Shown here in pieces: positions 46,544 to 55,230 of a DNA stretch of 64,000 bases; position 1 is the first letter of the stretch; every line of letters begins with the position of its first letter. The notes below the pieces were generated by a model. The model ran no database searches. It saw only the letters and a program-made list of their open reading frames with translations, and was not told the origin of the DNA. This DNA is from Solibacillus daqui (lineage in GTDB: Bacteria > Bacillota > Bacilli > Bacillales_A > Planococcaceae), in NCBI RefSeq assembly GCF_028747805.1, contig NZ_CP114887.1, positions 1,109,501-1,173,500 of the forward strand. The letters are read 5' to 3'. Position numbers and translations under genes: made by a program.

Positions 46544-48142
46544 ATGAAAACAAAACAATTAACGATGAATGGAAAAATTGTATTACTAACTTTTTTCATA
46601 ATCGCCTTTTCCTTTTTAGTTGCAGGTACATTATTATTAAGTAATTTAGCGCAAAATAATGAAGAAACATTAGGGCAGCGCGCCATGCTTGTTGCACGTA
46701 CGATATCTGATTTACCGGATATCCAAAAACAATTAGAACAAGATAATTTACAGCTTGCTCAAACCAATATTAATAAAATGATATACGATATTAAAATAAT
46801 AAATAAAGCAGAGTACATAGTTGTCATGAATATGGACCGCATCAAATTATCGCATCCATCTCCAAATCAGCTTGGACAAAAAAGCAACTCGACGGATATT
46901 GACGCAGCATTTAGTGAAAATTATTATATTTCAAAAGCAATAGGAGAACAAGGGAAAATGGTGCGAGCATTTGTACCTATTTTAAATGATGCAAGAAAGC
47001 AAATTGGTGTCGTAGTTGTAGGCTTTGCGCTCCCTACGTTTTTAGATATATTAAAGCAACATGTAAATGAAATTTTTGTAACAGTCGTGCTGTCTATTTT
47101 ATTTAGTATTTGGGGTGCACATACATTAGGCCGCCATATTAAACATCAGATGTTTGGCCTTGAGCCTCAAGAAATTGCGAAGGTATATGTAGAACTTAAT
47201 GAAACCTTCAACGCGATGCATGAAGGAATTATCGCTGTCGATAAAGATATGATTATTACGATTTTCAATAAAAAGGCGAGCAAAATTTTAGGAGTTAGGG
47301 GTAATCCGAAAAAATATATAGGAAAGTATATTTTTGACGTGTTACCTGATACGCGTTTGCCAGAAATTGTGGAAAGTGGTCGCACTGTGTACAACCAAGA
47401 AATTTATGTGAATAGTCATAGCATTTTAAGTAACCGTATTCCCATTTTTGTAAACGGAAAAACGGTAGGTGCGGTTGCAGTATTCAAAGATTTAACTGAA
47501 TTTAAGCAGCTTGCAGAAGAATTGACTGGTGTAAAGGCGTTTGTACAAGCACTTCGTATCCAAACACACGAGTATAAAAATAAACTTCATACAATCGCCG
47601 GATTACTGCAGTTAGGGCATCATCAGCAAGCGCTTGATTATTTATCTCAAGTGAAAATTCAGCATGATGAAGTAACAAAATTTTTAAACGAGCGTATATA
47701 TAATGAAAATATTTCGGGGCTGTTACTGAGTAAAATTAGCCGTGGTAAAGAACTAGGAATCGACGTGAAAATTGACGAGGAAAGTCAATTAACCCATTTT
47801 CCAGCGCTTTTAGACCACCATGATTTTGTACTGTTGTTCGGGAATTTGATTGAAAATGCATTTGATGCACTAGTAGGTGTCGAACGTGAGTATAAGGAAA
47901 TACTCATTTCGATTGATGATAATGATGGGATGATTGCCATTATGGTATCGGATAATGGAGTAGGCATACCGCAAGAGCATCAGGAACATATTTTGGAAAG
48001 CGGTTTTTCAACAAAGCAAAATGCTAATCGGGGAATAGGTTTGTTTTTAATTAATGAAATTGTTAAAAAAGGTAATGGAACAATTGAAATATCAAGTGAA
48101 GTAAACAAGGGGACAACATTTATTTTGACATTTGAGTTTTAA
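46544..48142 (+). CDS. dctS: Sensor histidine kinase DctS
   Basis: CitA/DcuS-family sensor for C4-dicarboxylates, 532 residues from the ATG at 46544, 3 bp after AAGGAGGCGG. Two membrane helices (about 10-30 and 170-190) flank an extracytoplasmic PAS-like sensor domain. A cytosolic PAS follows (EGIIAVDKDMIITIFNKKAS), then the kinase core with H342 in QTHEYKNKLHTIAGLLQLG, N box FGNLIENAFDAL, G1 DNGVGIPQEHQ and G2 GIGLFLINEIV. The receptor of the response is DctR, whose frame overlaps its stop region. Confidence 0.94.
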   Translation: MKTKQLTMNGKIVLLTFFIIAFSFLVAGTLLLSNLAQNNEETLGQRAMLVARTISDLPDIQKQLEQDNLQLAQTNINKMIYDIKIINKAEYIVVMNMDRIKLSHPSPNQLGQKSNSTDIDAAFSENYYISKAIGEQGKMVRAFVPILNDARKQIGVVVVGFALPTFLDILKQHVNEIFVTVVLSILFSIWGAHTLGRHIKHQMFGLEPQEIAKVYVELNETFNAMHEGIIAVDKDMIITIFNKKASKILGVRGNPKKYIGKYIFDVLPDTRLPEIVESGRTVYNQEIYVNSHSILSNRIPIFVNGKTVGAVAVFKDLTEFKQLAEELTGVKAFVQALRIQTHEYKNKLHTIAGLLQLGHHQQALDYLSQVKIQHDEVTKFLNERIYNENISGLLLSKISRGKELGIDVKIDEESQLTHFPALLDHHDFVLLFGNLIENAFDALVGVEREYKEILISIDDNDGMIAIMVSDNGVGIPQEHQEHILESGFSTKQNANRGIGLFLINEIVKKGNGTIEISSEVNKGTTFILTFEF

Positions 48143-48158
48143 TGAGGGGGCTTTTCAC

Positions 48159-48866
48159 TTGAAAACGATTCAAGTATTGCTAGTAGAAGATGATCCTATG
48201 GTACGCGAAGTGAATCGCCAGTTTATCGAGCGTGTTGAAGGGTTTAAAGTTATGGATATGGCATCAGATGGTAAAAAAGGAATCGATAAAATTAAAGCGC
48301 TGAAGCCGGATTTAGTTGTGATGGATATTTTTATGCCAGAGCAAGACGGTATCGAGACACTGCATCAAATTCGTTCTGAAAATTTAAACGTGGATTGTTT
48401 AACGGTGACTGCAGCGAATGATGTACAGACGATTCAGCAAATTTTACATCTAGGTGTGTTTGATTATATTATGAAGCCGTTTACGTTTGAACGTATGGAG
48501 CAAGCACTAATTCAATATCGCAAGTTCAAAGAAAAGATGTCTTCAGCAAGTGATGTATCGCAAGCCGAGCTAGATGAAATGATTGGACAAGCGTGGCAGC
48601 CAATAAATGAAGAACCAGAGCAATTAGTAAAAGTATCGCAGCATTTACCGAAAGGCTTTAACCGCGCGACGATGGACAAGGTGCTTATATATTTAAAGGA
48701 ATGTGAAACAGGGGCATCTGCTGATGATGTGGCATCAGGAATTGGAGTAGCTCGTGTTACAGCGCGTCGTTATTTGGATTATATGGAAAAAAACAAAATG
48801 ATTCGTGTAGACATCCAATACGGCAGTGTAGGTCGTCCTGTAAATCAATACTTTTTTGGTGAATAA
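48159..48866 (+). CDS. dctR: Response regulator DctR
   Basis: CitB/DcuR-family regulator, 235 residues. Receiver domain with E10/D11/D12, phosphoacceptor D56 (LVVMDIFMPEQDG), T84 and K106 (YIMKPF), all intact. A linker and C-terminal helix-turn-helix follow (GASADDVASGIGVARVTARR). I place the start at TTG 48159 (MKTIQVLLVEDD), 8 bp after GAGGGGG; the frame reaching back to 48132 would overlap that site and extends beyond the usual N-terminus. Expected to activate dctP on dicarboxylate sensing. Confidence 0.93.
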   Translation: MKTIQVLLVEDDPMVREVNRQFIERVEGFKVMDMASDGKKGIDKIKALKPDLVVMDIFMPEQDGIETLHQIRSENLNVDCLTVTAANDVQTIQQILHLGVFDYIMKPFTFERMEQALIQYRKFKEKMSSASDVSQAELDEMIGQAWQPINEEPEQLVKVSQHLPKGFNRATMDKVLIYLKECETGASADDVASGIGVARVTARRYLDYMEKNKMIRVDIQYGSVGRPVNQYFFGE

Positions 48867-48879
48867 GTAAAGAGATTAA

Positions 48880-48918
48880 AAAAAAGTGTCCAAGAAATAG
48901 TTCTCGGACACTTTTTTT
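48880..48918. terminator. Bidirectional terminator
   Basis: AAAGTGTCC pairs with GGACACTTT; T tracts on both strands serve dctR and the convergent ispH. Confidence 0.88.
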
Positions 48919-48921
48919 ATA

Positions 48922-49890
48922 TTAATGGGGCATGATTTTTTCAACGGGCTTTGGTTCTTTAATTTTCGGTAGAATTTTGTCGAGTGTTACTGAACGAACG
49001 ATAGTATGTGTGGAAGGATCATTTTTGTCGTACTTTTCGATGAAAGCAAGCACTTCTTTTACGATAGGTGTTGGTGTTGATGCACCTGCTGTAATCGCAA
49101 CCGTTTCAACATTATCAAACCATTCTAGCTTTAACTCTGAAATATCAGAAATACGGTACGATGGTGTACCGGCGATTTCTACAGATACTTGTGTTAAACG
49201 ATTGGAGTTGTTTGATTTTGGGTCGCCAACTACGATTAATAAATCAGCGGCACCCGCTTGTTCTGCAACCGCTTCTTGACGAACTTGTGTTGCTAAGCAA
49301 ATTTCTTTGTGTACTTCGATATGCGGGAACTTTTCTTTTAAACTATCCATTAAAAAAGCAACGTCCCATTGACTCATTGTCGTTTGGTTCGTAACTAAAA
49401 TTTTATCACTGACAAATGTCAAATTGTCGATATCACGTGTTGATTGAACAAGGTGAACATGTTCAGGAGCAACCCCGATTGCGCCTTCTGGTTCTGGGTG
49501 TCCCTTTTTACCGATGTAAACAATTTCATAACCTTCCGCTGTTTTTTCACGAATTAAATCATGTGTTACCGTAACATCAGGGCAAGTTGCATCAATTGCT
49601 ACAAGTCCTTTACGTTTTGCAATTTCACGGATTTCAGGTGATACACCGTGAGCAGTGAAAATAACAGTCCCTTGTTCAACTTGCTCAATAATTTCTTTAC
49701 GGTTTTCACCGTCTAATGTGATAATTCCATCTTGTTCGAATGCATCTGTTACATGTTTATTGTGTACAATCATACCTAAAATGTAGATTGGTCTTGGTAA
49801 AGTTTTATCAAGTGCTGCATTTCGTGCGATAACCATTGCATCTACAACACCATAGCAATAACCACGTGGGGTAATTTTAATGACTTTCAT
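48922..49890 (-). CDS. ispH: 4-hydroxy-3-methylbut-2-enyl diphosphate reductase IspH
   Basis: Last enzyme of the MEP pathway; makes IPP and DMAPP through a [4Fe-4S] cluster. 322 residues, minus strand. The three cluster Cys lie in [22 protein letters not shown] and [13 protein letters not shown]; substrate-binding His residues are in VHNKHV and FTAHGVSP, and the catalytic Glu in [10 protein letters not shown]. Single gene (YqfP position). Its start faces the DUF1450 gene across 228 bp without other features. Confidence 0.96.
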   Translation of the reverse strand: MKVIKITPRGYCYGVVDAMVIARNAALDKTLPRPIYILGMIVHNKHVTDAFEQDGIITLDGENRKEIIEQVEQGTVIFTAHGVSPEIREIAKRKGLVAIDATCPDVTVTHDLIREKTAEGYEIVYIGKKGHPEPEGAIGVAPEHVHLVQSTRDIDNLTFVSDKILVTNQTTMSQWDVAFLMDSLKEKFPHIEVHKEICLATQVRQEAVAEQAGAADLLIVVGDPKSNNSNRLTQVSVEIAGTPSYRISDISELKLEWFDNVETVAITAGASTPTPIVKEVLAFIEKYDKNDPSTHTIVRSVTLDKILPKIKEPKPVEKIMPH

Positions 49891-50118
49891 TGTACGAAAC
49901 TCCCTTCAAAGCTCTGTAATATTTATTATATAGGACGTTATAGGATTATTCAAAGTTCGGTTACTAATAAATAGTGGTATTTGCGTAATTGATTAGTAGC
50001 AAGCTTCGTAAGAAAAGTCGTTGATTGTTCAAAACTTTGTGATTTTTTGCTTTTTTAACAGAAAATTGTACTAGATGTTTTGTATAATGATAGCAATAGT
50101 ATTTTGGAGGGATGAAAT

Positions 50119-50391
50119 ATGGCATTTTCATTTTTTAAAAGAAAGAAGGACTTAAAAAATCAAGTGGAGTTTTGTATGACGAATATTTCACTTGGTTCGG
50201 CCGATGTTTATGATGTTTTACTGGAACGTGATGATGTAGAAATCACAGAATCAGGCTGTACATCAAATTGTGAAATATGCGAGTGTCAGCTATTTGCAAT
50301 TGTTAATGGTGAATTGATAGAAGAGGAAACAGCAGAGCAGTTATTAAAAGCGGTTGAAAAAGAATTAGAGGAAAGCTCAGTTATTGCATAA
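50119..50391 (+). CDS. DUF1450/YuzB-like small Cys protein
   Basis: 90 residues. VEFCMTNISLGSADVYDVLL and SGCTSNCEICECQLFAIVNGEL match the DUF1450 family (B. subtilis YuzB), small cytosolic proteins with a ferredoxin-like or thioredoxin-like Cys cluster; function unknown. GGAGGG precedes the ATG, and a TATAAT at 50083-50088 may be its -10 box. Monocistronic, closed by a terminator. Confidence 0.85.
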   Translation: MAFSFFKRKKDLKNQVEFCMTNISLGSADVYDVLLERDDVEITESGCTSNCEICECQLFAIVNGELIEEETAEQLLKAVEKELEESSVIA

Positions 50392-50397
50392 GGTGAT

Positions 50398-50428
50398 AGC
50401 TCTATTGCATGCACATTAGAGCTTTTTT
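50398..50428 (+). terminator. Terminator after the DUF1450 gene
   Basis: AGCTCTA pairs with TAGAGCT, then six T. Confidence 0.85.
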
Positions 50429-50589
50429 ATTTGACTCAATACGGAATATAAAATTTATTTTTAATATTATAGAGGCTGCTAAAGAAGCCAGGCCGATTTT
50501 TCTTGAATTTTGATTCAAAAAGTACAAATAATCGAGGGAATTTTCCAATTCATAAAATTTTATGTATCATTACTGTGTGAGGTGAAAAT

Positions 50590-51324
50590 ATGATTTTTGT
50601 ATTTGATTTAGATGGTACTATTTGTTTTCAGGGGGCACCGTTAGATAAGAAAATTGTGAACGCATTACATACGATTCAAGCGCAGGGGCATGAAATCATT
50701 TTTGCATCGGCACGTCCGATTCGTGATATGTTGCCGGTTCTTCCAGAATCTCTACATCGTTGTCGCATGATTGGCAGTAATGGTGCTTTTACGTATGTAG
50801 GTGGGCATATAGAAGTGGAATTTTTACAGTCAAATATTCAAAAGCAAATTATTGAGCTAGTTGAAAAGTATCAATTAGCGTATTTGGCAGATAGTGATTG
50901 GGATTATGCGTATACAGGAAGTGTCGATCACCCCATGTATAAAGGTATTGATAGTGCAAATAAGGCAACTAAACGCTCGATTTATGAGCTAGAGGGTTTT
51001 TCCAAGGTATTATTATTTAATCCGCCAACAAATGTTATGCAGCATGTAAAAACATGGCCAGTTACAACGTTTGAATATACAGAAGAAGGAATTCTGGATA
51101 TTTTTTCACAGCATTTAAACAAAATTAAAGGGCTTGAACGTTTAGGTGTGTCACAATATATTGCATTTGGTAATGATATTAATGACCGTCTAATGTTTGA
51201 GCAGGCTCTTCACAGTGTTTGTGTTGGTATGCATAGTGTTGGAGAAGTGGCGACCGAGCGAATAGCAGAAGCAGACGTGCATTTGAAAATTGTAGAGCTA
51301 GGTCAAATTTGGGGCAACCAATAG
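50590..51324 (+). CDS. Cof-type HAD phosphatase
   Basis: 244 residues, HAD subfamily IIB. FDLDGTICFQG (motif I), FASARPIRDML (motif II), a C2-type cap (about 80-170), Lys in LERLGVS and GNDINDRLMFEQA (motif IV) are present, so it is probably an active sugar- or nucleotide-phosphate phosphatase of unknown substrate. GAGGTGAAAAT precedes the ATG. The acetyltransferase gene follows after 10 bp, so the two form a small operon. Confidence 0.9.
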   Translation: MIFVFDLDGTICFQGAPLDKKIVNALHTIQAQGHEIIFASARPIRDMLPVLPESLHRCRMIGSNGAFTYVGGHIEVEFLQSNIQKQIIELVEKYQLAYLADSDWDYAYTGSVDHPMYKGIDSANKATKRSIYELEGFSKVLLFNPPTNVMQHVKTWPVTTFEYTEEGILDIFSQHLNKIKGLERLGVSQYIAFGNDINDRLMFEQALHSVCVGMHSVGEVATERIAEADVHLKIVELGQIWGNQ

Positions 51325-51334
51325 GGGTGGAACA

Positions 51335-51787
51335 ATGATTCGCCAAGTGTTTGAGAATAAGGAAGTATATATGGATCTACTGCTATTAGCAGATGAACAG
51401 GAAAGTATGATTGCTCGTTATTTAAAGCGCGGGGAGTTATTTATTTTTGAAGACATACAAGGTGATGTAAAAGCGGTGTGTGTTGTAACTCATGAAAGAA
51501 ATGGATTGTTTGAATTAAAAAATTTAGCGACGAAGCCTACCGAACAGCGTAAAGGCTACGGCAAGCAAATGGTGGATTTTGTTTGTGAACATTTCAAAAA
51601 GCGTGGTCATACAATGCAGGTTGGGACTGGAGATAGTCCGCTAACGATGCCATTTTACGAGGCATGTGGGTTTACCAAGTCACACCAAATTGATAACTTT
51701 TTTATCGATCATTACGATCATCCTATTTTTGAAGCAGGTCAGCAGCTTGTACATATGATTGTATTATCGAAAAAATTAAACTCGTGA
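51335..51787 (+). CDS. GNAT-family N-acetyltransferase
   Basis: 150 residues. GNAT core with ELKNLATKPTEQRKGYGKQM (acetyl-CoA-binding Q/RxxGxG/A loop as RKGYGK) and FYEACGFTKSHQIDNFF. Close to YesJ/YvbK-like enzymes, but the acceptor is unknown. Second gene after the Cof-type phosphatase. The following 79 bp up to the next ORF contain no terminator that I can see. Confidence 0.88.
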   Translation: MIRQVFENKEVYMDLLLLADEQESMIARYLKRGELFIFEDIQGDVKAVCVVTHERNGLFELKNLATKPTEQRKGYGKQMVDFVCEHFKKRGHTMQVGTGDSPLTMPFYEACGFTKSHQIDNFFIDHYDHPIFEAGQQLVHMIVLSKKLNS

Positions 51788-51866
51788 AGCTACCATTTTC
51801 CAAGCTACTTCATTATTTTGTTTGGTACAGGGACCGCTTTACCAAACTGTTTAAGCTTAACGCTCA

Positions 51867-52094
51867 TTGACTTTCAAGACGTCAAATGGATCTGCGGGAG
51901 CGATATTTAGCATAGGTTACTATTTACTCGTCAGCGCTACAATCTATGGTATTTGCATTTTCCATAACGGAACAGTCCTTGCGATGCCACTATATTTTTT
52001 AGTACTAGGGATTGTTATGCTTCTAATAAGCCTACCCTTACTTAATAAAAAGGTGCATCGAATGTTTCATAATCGAGCAATATGGGGGAAGAAA
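51867..52094 (+). other. In-frame hydrophobic ORF upstream of the hydrolase
   Basis: From TTG 51867 the same frame encodes two hydrophobic stretches (IGYYLLVSATIYGICIF and YFLVLGIVMLLISLPLL) running straight into the hydrolase below. TTG 51867 has no ribosome binding site and an in-frame stop lies just upstream. Either the hydrolase really has a membrane N-terminus, or this is the remnant of a membrane-protein gene fused or abutted to it. An internal ATG at 52062 with AAGGTG 7 bp before is a third option. Confidence 0.4.
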
Positions 52095-52781
52095 ATGAAG
52101 ATATTAGAACTACCAATTGAATTTGAATTTAATGGACAAAAAAATTATATTTATCCAAGCTTAATTATATCAAATAATGAATTAACATTGGTCGATACAG
52201 GTTATACAAATTTTTTAACTTTAATTGAAAATGAAATTTTAAAAAATGGATATGAAATGGAGAATTTAAAGAATATAATCATTACCCACTATGATGATGA
52301 TCATATAGGTTCCTTATATGATTTCAAAGAAAAGTATCCATGGATTAACATTATATCTAGTGAAATTGAATCAATATACATTAGTGGTGAAATGAAGTCA
52401 GAGAGATTGGTTCAAGCCGAAGAAATGCTAGAAAACATGCAAAATGAGGAAATCGAATTTGGTAAATGGTTTATACAGCAATTAAAGAATTTGAAGCATG
52501 TTTCAATTGATGAAAAGGTCCATGATGGTGATATGATTCTAGATAACAAATGTAGAGTAGTAGCAACACCTGGGCACACTTCAGGGCATATTTCATTATA
52601 TTTTCCAAGTTTAAAAAGTGTAATTACAGGTGATGCAGCTGTTCATGAGAATCATGAATTGGTGATTGCTAATCCACACTTTTGTTTAAATATTGAGAAA
52701 GCAGAACAGTCTTTGAGAAAAGTAAAAAATCTTAAAGCTGAAATTTACTATTGTTATCATGGTGGGAAATTTACTATATAA
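52095..52781 (+). CDS. Metallo-beta-lactamase-fold hydrolase (second copy type)
   Basis: 228 residues from the ATG at 52095, preceded by GGGGGAAG. Motifs IIITHYDDDHIGSLYDF (HxDxDH, again Asp for the second His), TPGHTSGHISLYF, TGDAAVHEN and a late CYHGGKFTI supply the metal ligands. Codons and base composition are more AT-rich than in the neighbours, and an empty AT-rich stretch (52782-52969) follows, which may point to recent arrival. The substrate is unknown. Start choice is discussed in the preceding entry. Confidence 0.75.
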   Translation: MKILELPIEFEFNGQKNYIYPSLIISNNELTLVDTGYTNFLTLIENEILKNGYEMENLKNIIITHYDDDHIGSLYDFKEKYPWINIISSEIESIYISGEMKSERLVQAEEMLENMQNEEIEFGKWFIQQLKNLKHVSIDEKVHDGDMILDNKCRVVATPGHTSGHISLYFPSLKSVITGDAAVHENHELVIANPHFCLNIEKAEQSLRKVKNLKAEIYYCYHGGKFTI

Positions 52782-52969
52782 ATTGGGACTAAACGTAAAT
52801 ATGCTGTAGTTTTAAGTATATTTTTACCTTGATGGCAGAGATATACTTAATTTTATTTTTTGGAAGTTTTATGATTTGTATAATATTTTTATAATTTATA
52901 ATCCTGAATTATTTCAAGATTAACTTTCATGTAGTCAAAATTGTATCTAATAATTTTTTAACAACTTGA

Positions 52970-53015
52970 AAGAGGATTACTACACACGAACTGTAGTAAT
53001 CCTCTTATTATTTTA
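52970..53015. terminator. Strong bidirectional terminator
   Basis: Perfect 15-bp stem AAGAGGATTACTACA with TGTAGTAATCCTCTT. The plus side ends in CTTATTATTTT. 53016-53190 has no recognised gene; a short minus-strand stretch ending YCGIFMDTLDKFIVSRTQ lacks a start. Confidence 0.8.
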
Positions 53016-53190
53016 CTTCAAAAGAAAATAACTTTATTAGCTATTTCAACTACTCCCACTTACTCATTGGGTTCGGGAAACGATAAATTTATCAAGGGTA
53101 TCCATAAAGATGCCACAATAATTCATGCTATTTGGTGTGAACTATTTTTTCTAATATTAAAACTAAACCGTTACTAAAACACTTTTAGAT

Positions 53191-53700
53191 TCATTCTAAC
53201 GGGGGTTGGAAAATTTTTGGTAAGGATGGTTTTGGTGTTCTTGGTTCATTTGGCTGTTGTGGTTGACGTGATCCGCGTTGCTGTCTAGGTGGTTGTTCTA
53301 CAGGTGCTACAATTGTTGAAGATTCTAGTATATCTGGGGAACTTTTAAAACCTCGGTACATTCTCCATAAGGCTGGAAGATTTTTAAGCATTGGCGTTGC
53401 TTGTTGGATATAAGGTGTGAATTTTTGCGCATTTTCAAAGAGGCTATTGGCACCTGATAAAAAACCTTCCAAGCGAGGTGTTCCAGCAGCAGCGTTTGCT
53501 ACCGGCATCTGTGGCGGCATGGGAGGCATAGAGTTCATGGGCATAGAATTCATCGGCATAGCATTCATGGGCATAGTATTCATAGGCATGCGCGCATTCA
53601 TCGGCATGTTCATCATATATGGTGCATACATCGGAAAGCGTGGGGTAACGGGCATTTGCGGCATCATTCCCCCAGGAGGCATGTAAAATGGTCGTCGCAT
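53191..53700 (-). CDS. yqfQ: YqfQ/VrrA-like protein with Met-Pro repeats
   Basis: 169 residues, minus strand, from the ATG ending at 53700 (GGAAGGAGCT before it); a longer frame to 53739 has no such site. The N-terminal third is low-complexity MP-rich with tandem MPMN(S/A/T) units. A conserved core follows (PRLEGFLSGANSLFENAQKF; LKNLPALWRMYRGFKSSP), then a Pro/Arg/Gln-rich tail. This matches the YqfQ/VrrA family, which in B. subtilis lies between ispH and the cshB-type helicase, as here. In B. anthracis vrrA is a known variable-repeat gene. Function unknown; possibly spore-related. Confidence 0.85.
   Translation of the reverse strand: MRRPFYMPPGGMMPQMPVTPRFPMYAPYMMNMPMNARMPMNTMPMNAMPMNSMPMNSMPPMPPQMPVANAAAGTPRLEGFLSGANSLFENAQKFTPYIQQATPMLKNLPALWRMYRGFKSSPDILESSTIVAPVEQPPRQQRGSRQPQQPNEPRTPKPSLPKIFQPPLE
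53521..53612. repeat. 15-bp coding minisatellite in yqfQ
   Basis: Tandem near-identical 15-bp units (on the plus strand TTCATGGGCATAGAA, TTCATCGGCATAGCA, TTCATGGGCATAGTA and others), encoding MPMNx. Unit number could vary between strains. Confidence 0.8.
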
Positions 53701-53859
53701 AATGAGCTCCTTCCTCAATTTCGTCATCAAAAGTTGCATTTCTTTTAAAATTTTGTCTTAACTGTTTGACGGCAGTTCTATTTATCGTTATGATATGCAG
53801 ATGGTCACTAAAATGTACGAAACATGGTACAATAGGACAGATGTAAGGAGGTACGAAAA

Positions 53860-55167
53860 ATGTCAAAATATACTGATTATCAATTCAAGCCATTTTTGCA
53901 GGACGCCATTGCAAAACTTGGATTTACAGAACCGACACCTATCCAAAAAGAGATAATTCCACTCGTATTAAAAGGTAAGAGTGCAATCGGACAAGCGCAT
54001 ACAGGTACAGGGAAAACACATAGTTTTTTATTACCTATCGTACAGCGTATTGTAGAAAACAAACAAGAAGTACAAGCGGTAATCACTTCACCAACTCGTG
54101 AATTAGCGCAACAAATTTTTGATGCGTTAAACCAATTAGTAGAAGGTACAGAAATTTCGACTAAGCTATTTATTGGTGGTACGGACAAACAACGTACAAT
54201 CGATCGTTTAAAGACACAACCTCAAATTGTTGTCGGTACACCAGGTCGTATTAAAGACTTAGTAAAAGAAAACGCACTTTTAGTACACACTGCGCCGATT
54301 TTAGTAATCGATGAGGCAGATTTAGCATTCGACATGGGGTTCATTGAAGAAATTGATGGCTTTGCTTCTCACATGCCTGAAAAATTAGAAATGTTCGTGT
54401 TCTCAGCAACGATTCCAGAAAAATTAAAGCCGTTCTTAAAGAAATACATGGATTCACCAGTTCATGTTCATATGAATGACAAACGCCCGGTTGCGGAAGG
54501 TATTGATTTTGTATTAGTACCTGTACGTTCTAAATCACGTAATTCTCGTTTAATGGACGTTATTAAAGGTATTAACCCGTTCTTAGCGGTTATTTTCTGT
54601 AACACACGTAAAACAGCGGAACATGTTGCTGGCTATTTAGCAGAGCAAGGCATTCGCGCAGGTCAAATTCATGGGGATCTTTCTCCACGGGATCGTAAAA
54701 AAATGATGAAGCAAATTCGCGATTTAGAATTCCAATACATCGTAGCGACAGACTTAGCTGCACGTGGTATTGATATTCAAGGAATTTCACACGTGATTAA
54801 CTATGAAATTCCTGAAGATTTAGAGTTCTTCATTCACCGTGTAGGTCGTACTGCACGTGCTGGTTCAAAAGGTACTGCCATCACATTATTCAATCCAGAA
54901 GATGAAGATGCATTAGTACGTGTTGAAAAAATGGGTATTCCATTCGTTCAAAAAGACATTAAAAATGGTGAATGGACCGAATTAAAAGACCGTCACCAAC
55001 GTGCTAGCCGTAAAGGTGAGCGTCAAGAAGACGAAATTGATGTAAAAGCCAAATCAATGGTACGTAAGCCAAAGAAAGTAAAACCAGGCTACAAACGTAA
55101 TATGCGTTGGGAAATGGACAAAATCAAGAAACGCGAACGTCGTATTAAACGTCGTACAAATAAATAA
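53860..55167 (+). CDS. cshB: DEAD-box RNA helicase CshB
   Basis: ATP-dependent RNA helicase linked to cold adaptation and ribosome assembly. 435 residues with all motifs: Q motif (FTEPTPIQKEIIPLVL), I (AHTGTGKTHSFL), Ia (TSPTRELA), II (VIDEADLAFDMGF), III (SATIPEKL), IV-VI (VIFCNTRKTAEHVAGYL; ATDLAARGIDIQG; HRVGRTARAGSKG). A basic C-terminal tail (KKVKPGYKRNMRWEMDKIKK onward) suits RNA binding. AAGGAGGTACG precedes the ATG. It lies in the YqfR position ahead of nfo. Confidence 0.95.
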   Translation: MSKYTDYQFKPFLQDAIAKLGFTEPTPIQKEIIPLVLKGKSAIGQAHTGTGKTHSFLLPIVQRIVENKQEVQAVITSPTRELAQQIFDALNQLVEGTEISTKLFIGGTDKQRTIDRLKTQPQIVVGTPGRIKDLVKENALLVHTAPILVIDEADLAFDMGFIEEIDGFASHMPEKLEMFVFSATIPEKLKPFLKKYMDSPVHVHMNDKRPVAEGIDFVLVPVRSKSRNSRLMDVIKGINPFLAVIFCNTRKTAEHVAGYLAEQGIRAGQIHGDLSPRDRKKMMKQIRDLEFQYIVATDLAARGIDIQGISHVINYEIPEDLEFFIHRVGRTARAGSKGTAITLFNPEDEDALVRVEKMGIPFVQKDIKNGEWTELKDRHQRASRKGERQEDEIDVKAKSMVRKPKKVKPGYKRNMRWEMDKIKKRERRIKRRTNK

Positions 55168-55230
55168 AATTGCGAATACGGCTGCTTAGAAAACTCTATG
55201 CAGCCGGTTTGTTGTTTAGGGGGAAAAAGG

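Noticed and set aside
53016..53190. Minus-strand peptide ending YCGIFMDTLDKFIVSRTQ as a transposase remnant
   Set aside because: Too short, stop directly upstream, and no transposase motif that I can name.
53521..53612. Possible CRISPR-like direct repeats
   Set aside because: Units are 15 bp, contiguous without spacers, and in frame within a protein; it is a coding minisatellite.
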